Shown here: positions 18,381-26,609 of the stretch, piece after piece
Position numbering within the stretch: position 1 is the first letter of the stretch
Layout: every line of letters begins with the position of its first letter
Source of the DNA: Desulfobacula sp964636495
GTDB lineage: Bacteria; Desulfobacterota; Desulfobacteria; Desulfobacterales; Desulfobacteraceae
DNA length: 64,000 bases
Assembly: GCA_964636495.1 (NCBI GenBank)
Contig: CAZWSL010000015.1
Location: forward strand, 1 to 64,000
Reading direction: 5' to 3'
The notes under the pieces: model-generated
Databases searched by the model: none
Seen by the model: only the letters and a program-made list of their open reading frames with translations
What the model was told of the DNA's origin: nothing
Translations under genes and position numbers: made by a program

Positions 18381-18968
18381 TTAAAGTGTTCCCTTGCTGG
18401 ACAAGGTGTCACAAATTTTTTTATCCATTCTTGTAGCCATGTGCAGAGATCTTCCAAGAGCTTTGAAAATAGATTCAATAACATGATGTTCATTCCTGCC
18501 GTATTCAGAATTAATATGAAGATTAAAAGCCCCTTGCACACAAAGGCTTTGAAAAAATTCCCCTGCAAGGTCTATATCAAACAATCCTTTTACCTTAAGA
18601 TCAGCAGGAAAATTATAAACAAGATAGGGACGGCCGGATAGATCTATTGTAACTCTTGATAAGGCCTCATCCATAGGAACAGATGAGTCACCGAATCTTA
18701 CAATCTGTTTTTTATCTTCTAGCGCTTTGCTTAAAGCCTGACCAAGAACAAGTCCTGTATCCTCTACAGTATGATGATAATCAACTTCAAGATCGCCTTT
18801 GACATCAACTTCAAGATCAAAAAAACCATGTACACAAAAAGCTGTGAGCATGTGATCAAAAAAGGGGATTCCGGTTGCAATATCAGCCTTGCCAGAACCG
18901 TCGATATTAAAACAAATATTAATCTGTGTCTCTTTTGTTGCTCTGGAAACTATTGCTTTTCGAGCCAT
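18381..18968 (-). CDS. hisB: Imidazoleglycerol-phosphate dehydratase
   Basis: A 195-residue monofunctional IGPD of histidine synthesis. The manganese-binding His clusters are visible: FFDHMLTAF near residue 40, VDYHHTVEDTGLVLGQAL near 65-80 and GRNEHHVIESIFKALGRSL near 160-175. No HisB-type phosphatase domain is fused. I start at ATG 18968 (M-A-R-K), two codons inside the longest frame, as is usual for the family. It heads a hisB-hisA pair. Confidence 0.95.
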   Translation of the reverse strand: MARKAIVSRATKETQINICFNIDGSGKADIATGIPFFDHMLTAFCVHGFFDLEVDVKGDLEVDYHHTVEDTGLVLGQALSKALEDKKQIVRFGDSSVPMDEALSRVTIDLSGRPYLVYNFPADLKVKGLFDIDLAGEFFQSLCVQGAFNLHINSEYGRNEHHVIESIFKALGRSLHMATRMDKKICDTLSSKGTL

Positions 18969-19053
18969 AAACAATCCTTGAATTGTAATCTATTAATCCG
19001 TTAGTTTATATAAAATATTTTTTTTTGTCAATTGTTTTTTTAAACGGCAAATC

Positions 19054-19575
19054 TTATTCTCCCTCAAATTCAGTAATGGCATATATCTTATGACCCTGGA
19101 TTTTCTCCCTTCCGTTAAGGTCTGGTAATTCAACAACAAACGCGCACTCCACAATATCAGCACCAAGTCTTTTTACAAGCTTGACAGTTGCACCTATTGT
19201 ACCGCCGGTTGCAATAAGGTCATCAACAATTACAACCTTTTCACCCTCTTCAACCGCATCTTCATGGATTTCCAGCGTATCTTTTCCATATTCAAGACTA
19301 TAGGATTCTTCAATGGTGTTAAAGGGAAGTTTACCTTTTTTTCTTACCGGTACAAACCCTATTCCAAGTTTGTATGCCAGGACTGCGCCGAAAACAAATC
19401 CCCGGGCATCAATCCCGACAATTTTGTCAAGATTACTCCCTTTATATCTGTCATACAAAATATCGCAGGATTTTCTGAAAGCTTCCGGGTTCTGCATCAA
19501 TGTTGTCACATCCCTGAATATCACACCTTTAATGGGCCAGTCTTTAATACTTCTTATTGAGTCTTTTAACTGCAT
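19054..19575 (-). CDS. apt: Adenine phosphoribosyltransferase
   Basis: A 173-residue purine-salvage enzyme joining adenine and PRPP to AMP. The PRPP-binding motif VVIVDDLIATGGTIGA is near residue 120 and the N-terminal DWPIKGVIFRDVT is typical. It lies 25 bases after mtnP on the same strand; the two make a salvage pair, since MtnP releases adenine from methylthioadenosine and Apt recycles it. Confidence 0.95.
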   Translation of the reverse strand: MQLKDSIRSIKDWPIKGVIFRDVTTLMQNPEAFRKSCDILYDRYKGSNLDKIVGIDARGFVFGAVLAYKLGIGFVPVRKKGKLPFNTIEESYSLEYGKDTLEIHEDAVEEGEKVVIVDDLIATGGTIGATVKLVKRLGADIVECAFVVELPDLNGREKIQGHKIYAITEFEGE

Positions 19576-19600
19576 TATTTCTCCCTTTATATTTTCAGAA

Positions 19601-20350
19601 TTAGCCTTTTAACCCCCTGATTGTTTCAACAAGCAGTTTTTTTACATTATCACCGTTTTTCTGAAATATTTCAAGAATATCGTTCCAGGTGACAGGCACT
19701 TCATCTTCTTTCCAGGAGTCGTAATCAGTTGACATTGCAACAGCAGCATAGGGGATACCTGCCTCATTGGCAAGCATGGCTTCAGGAGCAGTTGACATAT
19801 TTATCACATCAGCCCCGAAAATTCTAAACATTCTTGATTCTGCCGCAGTAGAGAGTCTTGGCCCTTCAATCGTTATAACACACCCTTTATCATGGGCCTT
19901 TAAATCCAGCATGTCTGCTGTCTGAAACAGCTTTGATCTCAGCATCTCATCAAAGGGATAAGGCATTGCCGGATGGACAATATCATTTTCAAAGGATTCT
20001 ACAAAAGTAGTGTTTCTAAAACGTGTAAAATCTATAAACTGATCAAGAATTACAAGATCCCCCCTGTTTATATCTTCCCTTAAACTCCCGCAGGCAGTAG
20101 TGGCAATAATGTGAGTAACACCTGCTTTCTGCAGGGCTTTAATATTTGCACGGTTATTTACCTGGGTCGGGCTGTATTGATGCTTTGTGCCATGCCTTGA
20201 CAGAATAACAGTTTCAACATCGTAAATTTTCCCGGATAACAGTGAAGAGGAAGGCTTGCCATAATCAGTATCAATGTCAAGTACATCTGCATTGCTGAAA
20301 AACTCGGGATCGTCCAGACCAGAACCGCCTATAATACCAATTTTCAACAT
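19601..20350 (-). CDS. mtnP: S-methyl-5'-thioadenosine phosphorylase
   Basis: A 249-residue purine nucleoside phosphorylase of the MTAP type. Signatures include IGGSGLDDPE at the N-terminus, LSRHGTKHQYSP for phosphate binding, and MSTAPEAMLANEAGIPYAAVAMSTDYD, where the Asp pattern favours adenine-type nucleosides. It acts in methionine and adenine salvage after polyamine or radical-SAM reactions, together with the downstream apt gene. Some family members prefer inosine or adenosine; the residue pattern supports MTA but does not prove it. Confidence 0.9.
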   Translation of the reverse strand: MLKIGIIGGSGLDDPEFFSNADVLDIDTDYGKPSSSLLSGKIYDVETVILSRHGTKHQYSPTQVNNRANIKALQKAGVTHIIATTACGSLREDINRGDLVILDQFIDFTRFRNTTFVESFENDIVHPAMPYPFDEMLRSKLFQTADMLDLKAHDKGCVITIEGPRLSTAAESRMFRIFGADVINMSTAPEAMLANEAGIPYAAVAMSTDYDSWKEDEVPVTWNDILEIFQKNGDNVKKLLVETIRGLKG

Positions 20351-20420
20351 AATAATCTCCTTTATCTATTGCATCAGTCTCAAGAAATATTTTAATTTGG
20401 CAGCAGTTTCAAGAAATATT

Positions 20421-20861
20421 TTAATTAATCCATCGCTTTCTTGTGATTAAAGTATAAAAACTGACCCCCACAAGCACCATGCAGAGAGCCAGATGTATTA
20501 AGTTTACAGCAATAATCAGATTATGATCAAGATAGACACCGGAAAGATTTCTTATCACCATCAAACCTCCTGAAGCAATCAGGCCGATGATTATGGCGAT
20601 CTTCAGGTATCCTGAGACTGTTATTTTTCCAGAGCGGCTTGAAAAAAAGGATATCACTGCATAGACAGCAAGTGCTATCAGTACAAATGAAGCAATGTAG
20701 TGCAGCATATGTGTAACATAAAACTGTGACAGCCAGCCTAATCCTGGAATATCTGAAATATAATACCTTTTATAAACAGGCATCTGACCGAACCCTGTCA
20801 CAACGAGCAGCAGAAAAGTGATTCCATATATATACCTGCTGAATTTACTTCTGTTTTTCAT
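20421..20861 (-). CDS. Small four-helix membrane protein, probable b-type cytochrome subunit
   Basis: A 146-residue protein with four predicted transmembrane helices and several helix-borne histidines (THMLHYIASF, DHNLIIAVNLIHLALC), which could bind b haem. It begins directly after the stop codon of the FeS protein gene, so the pair is cotranslated and probably forms a membrane-anchored quinone-linked electron module. It resembles the small cytochrome b561-like anchors of FeS oxidoreductases, but I do not recognise a named family. No catalytic subunit is adjacent. Confidence 0.55.
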   Translation of the reverse strand: MKNRSKFSRYIYGITFLLLVVTGFGQMPVYKRYYISDIPGLGWLSQFYVTHMLHYIASFVLIALAVYAVISFFSSRSGKITVSGYLKIAIIIGLIASGGLMVIRNLSGVYLDHNLIIAVNLIHLALCMVLVGVSFYTLITRKRWIN

Positions 20862-21824
20862 CTATCTGCCCTCCTTTGAACTCAGATAAAATTTTCCTAC
20901 TGCAGCGGCAATACCTGCAACAGGTGCAATCAGTAAAGCTTTAGCTATATTTGTACCATCTGCCATCATATCTTCTACTTTTTCCAGGTGGGGTTTACCT
21001 TTACCTTTTTCAATACTTTTATTTAACTCTTCAAAGGGAACAGGAGAGACATAAATCGTATTTGTCCCGCCATTTTCATGTTCACCGTAAATATACCCGT
21101 TCATCTCTTTGGCAAGTGCGTGGGCTTTTTTCAAAATCTCTGTTTTAGGTCCGATTATCTGGACATCTTCAGGACACGCTTCAATACATGCCGGCTGCTC
21201 ATCTTTTTCCAGCCTGTCATAGCATCTGTCACATTTATGCATGTTACCGTTTCCTGCAAGGGAGGGCAATATATCAAGATAGAGCCCTGCACCGGTCTGT
21301 CTCTCCGGAATATGCCACGGGCAGACGCTCTTGCATTTTGAACCGCCAAGGCAGAGATCAGAGTCAATCCTTGACAACCCGTTATTTTCCTGTTTTGCTG
21401 CACCCCATGGACACAGTTTTACACAGGGAGGATTCTCACAGTGCATGCAGCGCCTTGGAATTGTCAGCTCTGTCTCTTCACCATCAATTGTAACAGATGC
21501 TGTCTGAATAAAAAGCCAGTTATAGGGGGTCAGGCGATCCATGACATCTCTTTTATCTGACCAGTCCTGAACAGGAACTCTTTTGGGAAACATTTTAGGA
21601 AATGGTTTCTCAGGCTCTGGAAATTTTTCAGCATTTGATTCCTGACATGCAAAAACACACTCTTCACAACCAATGCATTTATTGATATCAATCAGGGTGA
21701 CCAAAGGTTCTGATTGATCTTTTGTCATGGCTGCAGCTGCCTTGGCAACAGTTGTTGCAGCAGCTACAGATCCTGCAGCTGTAATAGATCCTTTTAAAAA
21801 TGCCCTTCGTGAAAGTTTCGACAT
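20862..21824 (-). CDS. Tat-exported 4Fe-4S ferredoxin subunit
   Basis: A 320-residue periplasmic FeS protein of the PsrB/HybA/DmsB type. The N-terminus S-R-R-A-F-L-K-G is a twin-arginine signal. Cysteine groups include CIGCEECVFACQ, CMHCENPPCVKLCPWG, a modified third group CLGGSKCKSVCPW, and CDRCYD...CIEACP, enough for about four clusters, with the third site rearranged. A C-terminal hydrophobic helix (residues 290-312) anchors it. It transfers electrons between the small membrane subunit and an unidentified periplasmic partner. The thioredoxin gene is 79 bases upstream. Confidence 0.8.
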   Translation of the reverse strand: MSKLSRRAFLKGSITAAGSVAAATTVAKAAAAMTKDQSEPLVTLIDINKCIGCEECVFACQESNAEKFPEPEKPFPKMFPKRVPVQDWSDKRDVMDRLTPYNWLFIQTASVTIDGEETELTIPRRCMHCENPPCVKLCPWGAAKQENNGLSRIDSDLCLGGSKCKSVCPWHIPERQTGAGLYLDILPSLAGNGNMHKCDRCYDRLEKDEQPACIEACPEDVQIIGPKTEILKKAHALAKEMNGYIYGEHENGGTNTIYVSPVPFEELNKSIEKGKGKPHLEKVEDMMADGTNIAKALLIAPVAGIAAAVGKFYLSSKEGR

Positions 21825-21903
21825 TATTTTACCTCTCTTTCTGATATTTTTGGAATAACATATCGTTCAAAAAAACTTCTCTTTTACTAATAAAAACTCT
21901 CTA

Positions 21904-22503
21904 TCATGTTTTCAAAAAATCAGAAAAACTCATTTTTTCATAACTTTGGGTACGGATATATTTTAAGATATTCAAAAAAGTATCAGGATCAACATATCCG
22001 GGAAGATTGCTGATTTCTGAATTGTCTGCCTTTAGAAACCAGAGTGTCGGCACCCCTGTTACACCCCACTGCCTTGCAAGCGCCTGCTCACTATCAGTAT
22101 CTATTGCTATACTGATAAAATTATCACTCAGATAGCTGAGAACCTTTCTGTCAACAAATGTTGTGTTTTTCAATTTTTTGCAATAGGTACACCAGTCAGC
22201 CTCAAAATAGAGGAATACAGGTTTATTTTCTCTTTTTGCAAGATCAAGCCCATGCATATACGACTGCCAGTCAATGCCGGAAGAAACTGCTGCAATATTT
22301 GAGACATCTGCTTTGGTATTTGAGACATCTGCTTTAATATTCAGAGCATTTGATGCTGCCTGAACTGCTTTTTTTTCAATACCGTCATCCATCTGCCCAA
22401 CTTCTGCACTGCTCTTGGCATTATGATTTGAATGGTAATACCCGACTGCCCCGGCAATTGCTATACAAATGATTGCCACAACAAGAATATTCTCTTTTTT
22501 CAT
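21904..22503 (-). CDS. Membrane-anchored periplasmic thioredoxin-like protein
   Basis: A 199-residue protein with an N-terminal membrane anchor (residues 6-24), a short low-complexity spacer containing a repeated N-x-K-A-D-V-S-N segment (two copies near residues 55-70), and a thioredoxin domain with active site WCTYCKK near residue 108 and a later GVPTLWF cis-proline loop. It resembles the DsbD gamma/DUF255-type thiol reductases that act in the periplasm. It heads the group followed by the FeS and cytochrome b subunits, so it may supply or receive thiol electrons in that module. A possible sigma-54 promoter lies 64 bases upstream. Confidence 0.75.
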   Translation of the reverse strand: MKKENILVVAIICIAIAGAVGYYHSNHNAKSSAEVGQMDDGIEKKAVQAASNALNIKADVSNTKADVSNIAAVSSGIDWQSYMHGLDLAKRENKPVFLYFEADWCTYCKKLKNTTFVDRKVLSYLSDNFISIAIDTDSEQALARQWGVTGVPTLWFLKADNSEISNLPGYVDPDTFLNILKYIRTQSYEKMSFSDFLKT

Positions 22504-22566
22504 GTTAAAATCCTTATTAAAATTATCTGCACAATATAAACTTATAATCTTTACCTAAAACTCATA

Positions 22567-22582
22567 AGCAATGAGCATACCA
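22567..22582 (-). promoter_or_regulatory. Candidate sigma-54 promoter for the thioredoxin/FeS group
   Basis: On the minus strand TGGTATGCTCATTGCT has GG and GC separated by 10 bases, the defining spacing of sigma-54 promoters, with one departure from TGGCAY in the -24 element. It is 64 bases before the thioredoxin start. A TTAACAC motif at 22864-22870 could be an activator site. The rest of 22504-22933 is AT-rich with nothing else I can support. Confidence 0.5.
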
Positions 22583-22933
22583 GAAACCATTTCACGTTAA
22601 AAAATAATGTTTGTTACATTTTTTCTAACTCTTAACCTGGATATTTCACAAAACATTTTTATCCAATTGCAGGATACCGAATATAGATTGCCGTCTCCTT
22701 GCTGCAAGCAGTCTTAAATGTACAGCACACAGGGTAAAAATAATTCACCCGGGCTCAAATTCTGCAATCTTGATTTATATTAAACATATATTTGTCTGTT
22801 TTTAATTATAAAACTGCCTGTTTAAACAGATAAAATATCATAAACACCCAAATTAACAATTTCTTAACACTGTAAGCATCAAATAAAACCATTCAAGTTT
22901 ATGAATCTGCTGCATGTTAAAATTTTATTAGGA

Positions 22934-23061
22934 TTAACAGATTTTCATGTCCTGTTTTTTTCGTTTCCAAACTTCAACACGGCTGATTCCAAGATTTCTG
23001 CAGCTTTGGTCTGGTTTCCATCAGATTGTTTCAAGGCATCAATGCGTTTTTCTTTTTCATC
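22934..23061 (-). pseudogene. Remnant of a sigma-54 activator (Fis-type HTH end)
   Basis: Minus-strand translation gives D-E-K-E-K-R-I-D-A-L-K-Q-S-D-G-N-Q-T-K-A-A-E-I-L, closely similar to the DNA-binding C-terminus of the two intact activators in this region (compare E-K-L-M-R-A-L-H-Q-A-D-G-N-Q-S-K-A-A-K-I-L). One base is missing after I-L; restoring it continues as G-I-S-R-V-E-V-W-K-R and ends at a stop at 22934. Everything upstream of the HTH (PAS and AAA+ domains) is gone. It is a decayed third paralogue. The stretch 23062-23402 holds a palindrome and otherwise nothing I can assign. Confidence 0.7.
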
Positions 23062-23212
23062 CTAAACAACCATATAAAATATATTGCTTTATAGTCATCA
23101 CCAGATCAAATTGTAAAAGTATTTTTTTTTAACAAGAAGTGAAAGGGCAGAAACAAAAAGTTACTACCCCTTTAAGTGAATCTATCACCCGCATAACGAG
23201 TGATTTCAAGCA

Positions 23213-23228
23213 GCTCCCTATAGGGAGC
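23213..23228. repeat. Perfect 16-bp palindrome
   Basis: GCTCCCTATAGGGAGC is fully self-complementary and lies in non-coding DNA between the activator remnant and the haem-less cytochrome gene. It lacks a T run, so it is not a clear terminator; it could be an operator or a relic of a mobile element. Confidence 0.4.
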
Positions 23229-23402
23229 GTTTAGGTCAGGAAAGCCGTGTCGATCTATTTCAAATCAAGTACCGATTGTTGCTCATGTTTTTCCTGGTTC
23301 CGGATATTCTGACTCTGAATTTCCCGTATAATCTTTTATGCCTTTTCATATCCAGTGTCAGACCAATCACCTTAACCGGACAGGTGAGTTTTCATCCAGA
23401 TA

Positions 23403-23750
23403 CTATTTGCATTTTGCAGGAGTTGGAGAATCTGCAGCATAGCTGTAAAGGTAGGCATAAATATTATTTATATCCTGATCCGTAAGCGCTCCCCACTCTT
23501 CACTGCATTTAAACGCATCAAATTCCTTTTTTTCAAAAAGATCTTTCCATTGAGCCATTGTTTTATCGCCAGGGCTGAGAATAGGAATTTTGGACTCAAC
23601 TTCTCCTCTATTTGCACATGCCTTATAAACTTTTTTATATGTATATTTGCCTTTGCGTTTATTCCCGTCAGGTCCCTCGGCAAATGCCATACCTGTTATT
23701 GAAATAGCAAACAAAAGTGCCATGGTGATTGAAATCATTATTCTTTTCAT
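23403..23750 (-). CDS. Haem-less cytochrome c-like periplasmic protein A
   Basis: A 115-residue exported protein with a signal peptide ending near A-F-A. It is paralogous to the protein at 34435: both share EGP-G-N-x-R-K-G-K-Y, a later T-M-x-x-W-K segment and the C-terminal Y-x-Y-x-A-D-S-P-T-P-A-K-C. The order of helices and the small-cytochrome look suggest a cytochrome c fold, but the CxxCH site is replaced by Y-K-A-C-A, so it cannot bind haem in the usual way. Three cysteines are conserved between the paralogues. A sigma-54 promoter stands 86 bases upstream. Function is unknown; a sulfur-carrying or structural role is possible. Confidence 0.65.
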   Translation of the reverse strand: MKRIMISITMALLFAISITGMAFAEGPDGNKRKGKYTYKKVYKACANRGEVESKIPILSPGDKTMAQWKDLFEKKEFDAFKCSEEWGALTDQDINNIYAYLYSYAADSPTPAKCK

Positions 23751-23835
23751 TTTAATTAACTCCTTTCTTTTTTACAACGGTTTAATATTTCTCTCTGAAC
23801 TGTTCAGCAACTGATGTTGGACTACACTGCTACAA

Positions 23836-23851
23836 TGCAATGATTATGCCA
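23836..23851 (-). promoter_or_regulatory. Sigma-54 promoter of haem-less cytochrome A
   Basis: On the minus strand TGGCATAATCATTGCA matches the -24/-12 consensus with exact 10-base spacing between GG and GC. It lies 86 bases before the start codon. TTTAACACA at 23965-23973, about 120 bases upstream, matches a motif found in the other activator-linked gaps and is a candidate enhancer site. Confidence 0.75.
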
Positions 23852-24016
23852 ATTATTACAAATCGTAATAATTTTTTCAACTGTCTGGATTTATAGAGAA
23901 ACAGACAAGATATTAAAACAAACTTATTAACAGGCGTTAACTATCTGCTAAAGGAATATTAACATTTAACACAATGTCAAATTGTATATTGATTAACAAC
24001 AGTTATACAACCATAA

Positions 24017-25390
24017 CTATTGAATCTGTATTCCATATTTTTTTATTCGCTTCCACACAGTAACCCGGCTTACTCCAAGAATTTTTGCAGCTTTTGACTG
24101 ATTTCCATCAGCCTGATGAAGCGCTCTCATAAGCTTCTCTTTTTCAGTTGAGCCGTGTTTAATTTTGCTGTTAGATTCTGCATGGTTTAAAGTATTGGTC
24201 TCCATTAATCTGTGTTGTGTAATCTTTACAGGCAGATGTTCTGGGCCTATGCTTTTACCCCTTGCAAGGACAAAGGCATATTCAACACTGTTTCTCAACT
24301 CTCTTACATTGCCAGGCCAGGGATAATCCACCATCAGCCGCATGGCTTCAGGAGTCAATCCTAAAATATTTTTCCCTGTTATCTCTGCCACAACACTTAT
24401 AAAGTGTTGAACAATTAAAGTAATATCATCTTTACGCTGATTCAAAGGAGGACAAGTTAGAGGGAATACATTTATTCTGAAATAAAGATCTTCACGGAAC
24501 AAATTATCCTCTATCAACTGTTCAAGATCTCTATTCGTCGCAGTGATGATCCTGACATCAATGGGAATTGATTTATTTGATCCCACCCTGTGGATAATTT
24601 TCTCTTCAAGGACCCGGAGCAGTTTTACCTGGACAGACAGAGGGATATCTCCTATCTCATCTAAAAATACAGTACCCTTGTGAGCCGCCTCAAATCTTCC
24701 TGTTCTATCATTTTCAGCTCCTGTATAAGCCCCTTTTACATGACCAAACAATTCACTTTCCAAAAGATTTTCACTTAAAGCTGCACAATTGACTTTAATA
24801 AAAGGTTTGGATGCTCTGTTGCTGTTCTCATGGAGTGCTTTGGCAACCATCTCCTTTCCTGTACCGCTCTGTCCAAGAATCATCACCGGAGTATCCAGTG
24901 AGGCAACACTTTCAATATGTTCATAAAGATTCTGCATAACCGGAGTTCGCCCGATGATACCGTGGAAACCTTCATCAATATGGTACATTCTTCTGATGGA
25001 AGCAAGTTCATTTTTATAGTTAAGATTTTCAGATATATCTTTCAGGGTTTCAACGGCACCAACAATCTGTTTATTTTCATCATAAAGCACAGTAGCACTT
25101 TTGATTATCGGTATGATTCTACCCTGCTTATTTGTAATGACACACTTTTTTTCCGTTACAAAACCTTCGGAAAAAAGCTTGCACCACTGCTTTCCCCTGC
25201 CTTTTCCAATAATTTCACACCCGGTACAGTGAAGAATTCTACATGACTGCCCTTTTAATTCATTCTCTTTGTAACCTGTTATTAATTGAGCAGTCTGGTT
25301 AGCCACAAGAAACACCCCGGAATCATCAACAATAATGACACCATCCTGCACTGATTCTATAATAGGTCTCCAATGTTTTCCTATATCCAT
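24017..25390 (-). CDS. PAS-AAA+-Fis sigma-54-dependent activator A
   Basis: A 457-residue bacterial enhancer-binding protein. Residues 1-125 form a PAS sensor containing an unusual cysteine group (QSCRILHCTGCEIIGKGRGK, then W-C-K-L-F). The AAA+ domain covers about 145-385 with Walker A GQSGTGKE, the sigma-54 contact loop GAYTGA and Walker B VFLDEIGD. A Fis-type HTH closes the protein (AAKILGVSRVTVWKRIKKY). GGAGG precedes the start. It lies between the haem-less cytochrome gene and the divergent FeS/NrfD/13-haem operon, both with sigma-54 promoters, so these are its likely targets. The cysteines suggest redox, metal or persulfide sensing. Confidence 0.88.
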   Translation of the reverse strand: MDIGKHWRPIIESVQDGVIIVDDSGVFLVANQTAQLITGYKENELKGQSCRILHCTGCEIIGKGRGKQWCKLFSEGFVTEKKCVITNKQGRIIPIIKSATVLYDENKQIVGAVETLKDISENLNYKNELASIRRMYHIDEGFHGIIGRTPVMQNLYEHIESVASLDTPVMILGQSGTGKEMVAKALHENSNRASKPFIKVNCAALSENLLESELFGHVKGAYTGAENDRTGRFEAAHKGTVFLDEIGDIPLSVQVKLLRVLEEKIIHRVGSNKSIPIDVRIITATNRDLEQLIEDNLFREDLYFRINVFPLTCPPLNQRKDDITLIVQHFISVVAEITGKNILGLTPEAMRLMVDYPWPGNVRELRNSVEYAFVLARGKSIGPEHLPVKITQHRLMETNTLNHAESNSKIKHGSTEKEKLMRALHQADGNQSKAAKILGVSRVTVWKRIKKYGIQIQ

Positions 25391-25425
25391 GAAACCTCCG
25401 AAAAGTTAATGTTGTTAACTAACAT

Positions 25426-25445
25426 ATTAACACATCATTAACACA
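25426..25445. promoter_or_regulatory. Paired ATTAACACA motifs, candidate activator sites
   Basis: Two copies of ATTAACACA start 11 bases apart, about one helical turn, in the gap between activator A and the FeS/NrfD/13-haem operon. They lie about 130 bases upstream of the sigma-54 promoter, the usual place for enhancer sites. TTAACAC copies also occur near 22864, 23966, 32607 and 32631. A partly symmetric GTTAAC stretch is at 25414-25419. Confidence 0.45.
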
Positions 25446-25563
25446 ATTTCGATAAAAAATATACCAAATTCAACAATTATTATTATTTATAATTGCTTTT
25501 AAATTCAAAAAGTTATCAGCCAATTTTAAAAAATCACAAATCTCATTCCACATATATTGCAAC

Positions 25564-25579
25564 TGGCATATTTATTGCT
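25564..25579 (+). promoter_or_regulatory. Sigma-54 promoter of the FeS/NrfD/13-haem operon
   Basis: TGGCATATTTATTGCT matches the sigma-54 consensus with GG and GC exactly 10 bases apart. It is 107 bases upstream of the FeS gene. The divergent activator A gene and its paired motifs lie directly upstream. Confidence 0.8.
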
Positions 25580-25685
25580 GTTTATAGTTATCGACCAATT
25601 AACTTTATAACTATAAAATACAGTTAACACTACTCCTGGAAAAGTTAGATATATAAAAACTTCAGTTAAAAATTAAAGGAGAAAA

Positions 25686-26609
25686 ATGGAATTAAACCGT
25701 CGTAAATTTTTAAAAACAATGGGTAATGCAGGCGTAGCAGTGGGTGTTTCAGCATCTTCCGCACTTGCAAAATCCAGCCATGAAAATCACCTTGACTCTT
25801 TTGGGAGTTTAGTTGATATCTCCCGATGTATTGGATGTCGCAAGTGTGAAATGGCGTGCAATTCAGCTAATAAGCTTCCACACCATCAGGATTTTACAGA
25901 CCGGAGGGTTTTTGCTGAAGAGAGAAGACCAAATGCAGAACGGTTCACTGTTGTAAATGAATACCATAGTGAAGCTCTGGAAGATGATGACCACTATAAA
26001 AAAATCTTTGTAAAAGATCAGTGCAGACACTGTCTTAAACCAGCCTGTGCATCTGCCTGCATTGTTGGTGCTCTCTCAAAGAAAGAAGACGGACCGGTTG
26101 TCTATGACGAAACAAAATGTGTAGGTTGCAGATACTGCCTGGTAGCCTGCCCTTTTCAAATCCCGGCATATGAAGATCACAATCCGGTAACCCCGAGAGT
26201 AAGAAAATGCACATACTGCTTTGAAAGATTAGGTGAAGGCAAAATGCCTGCCTGTATCACCATGTGTCCGACACAGGCATTAATCTTTGGAAAACGGAGC
26301 AACCTGCTCACTATCGCAAAAAACAGAATTAAAAATAATCCAGATAAATATGTTAACCACATTTACGGTGAAAAAGAGGCAGGAGGATCTTCCTGGCTCT
26401 ATCTTTCTCCCATGGATTTTTCATTCTTCCCAAAAGTTGGCACAACACCGCCGCCAAAGCTTACTGAAACACTGTTAAGCGGTGTTTTCGGATATGCAGC
26501 AGTACCAACTGCATTATTTGCAGTCCTCGGCAGTATCGCCTGGATAACCGGCAGAAAAAATAATGTTGATAAAAACCAGCAATCCAAAACATTGAAAGGA
26601 GGCAATTAA
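25686..26609 (+). CDS. Tat-exported 4Fe-4S subunit of module A (PsrB/HybA type)
   Basis: A 307-residue periplasmic FeS protein with a twin-arginine signal (NRRKFLKTMG). The four cysteine groups of PsrB-type proteins are visible: CIGCRKCEMACN near 53, CRHCLKPACASAC, CVGCRYCLVACP and CTYCFE...CITMCP. A C-terminal helix (residues 265-285) anchors it. It should pass electrons between the NrfD-type quinone subunit encoded next and the 13-haem cytochrome. The following gene overlaps its stop by one base (TAATG). Closely related FeS proteins occur in Hyb hydrogenases and Hmc-like complexes, but no hydrogenase gene is here. Confidence 0.88.
   Translation: MELNRRKFLKTMGNAGVAVGVSASSALAKSSHENHLDSFGSLVDISRCIGCRKCEMACNSANKLPHHQDFTDRRVFAEERRPNAERFTVVNEYHSEALEDDDHYKKIFVKDQCRHCLKPACASACIVGALSKKEDGPVVYDETKCVGCRYCLVACPFQIPAYEDHNPVTPRVRKCTYCFERLGEGKMPACITMCPTQALIFGKRSNLLTIAKNRIKNNPDKYVNHIYGEKEAGGSSWLYLSPMDFSFFPKVGTTPPPKLTETLLSGVFGYAAVPTALFAVLGSIAWITGRKNNVDKNQQSKTLKGGN

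Noticed and set aside
23115..23400. Insertion-sequence or transposase remnant
   Set aside because: The stretch has an odd palindrome, but no frame of it gives a recognisable transposase and no terminal repeats are visible.
23403..23750. Ordinary monohaem cytochrome c
   Set aside because: No CxxCH motif is present; the equivalent position reads YKACA.
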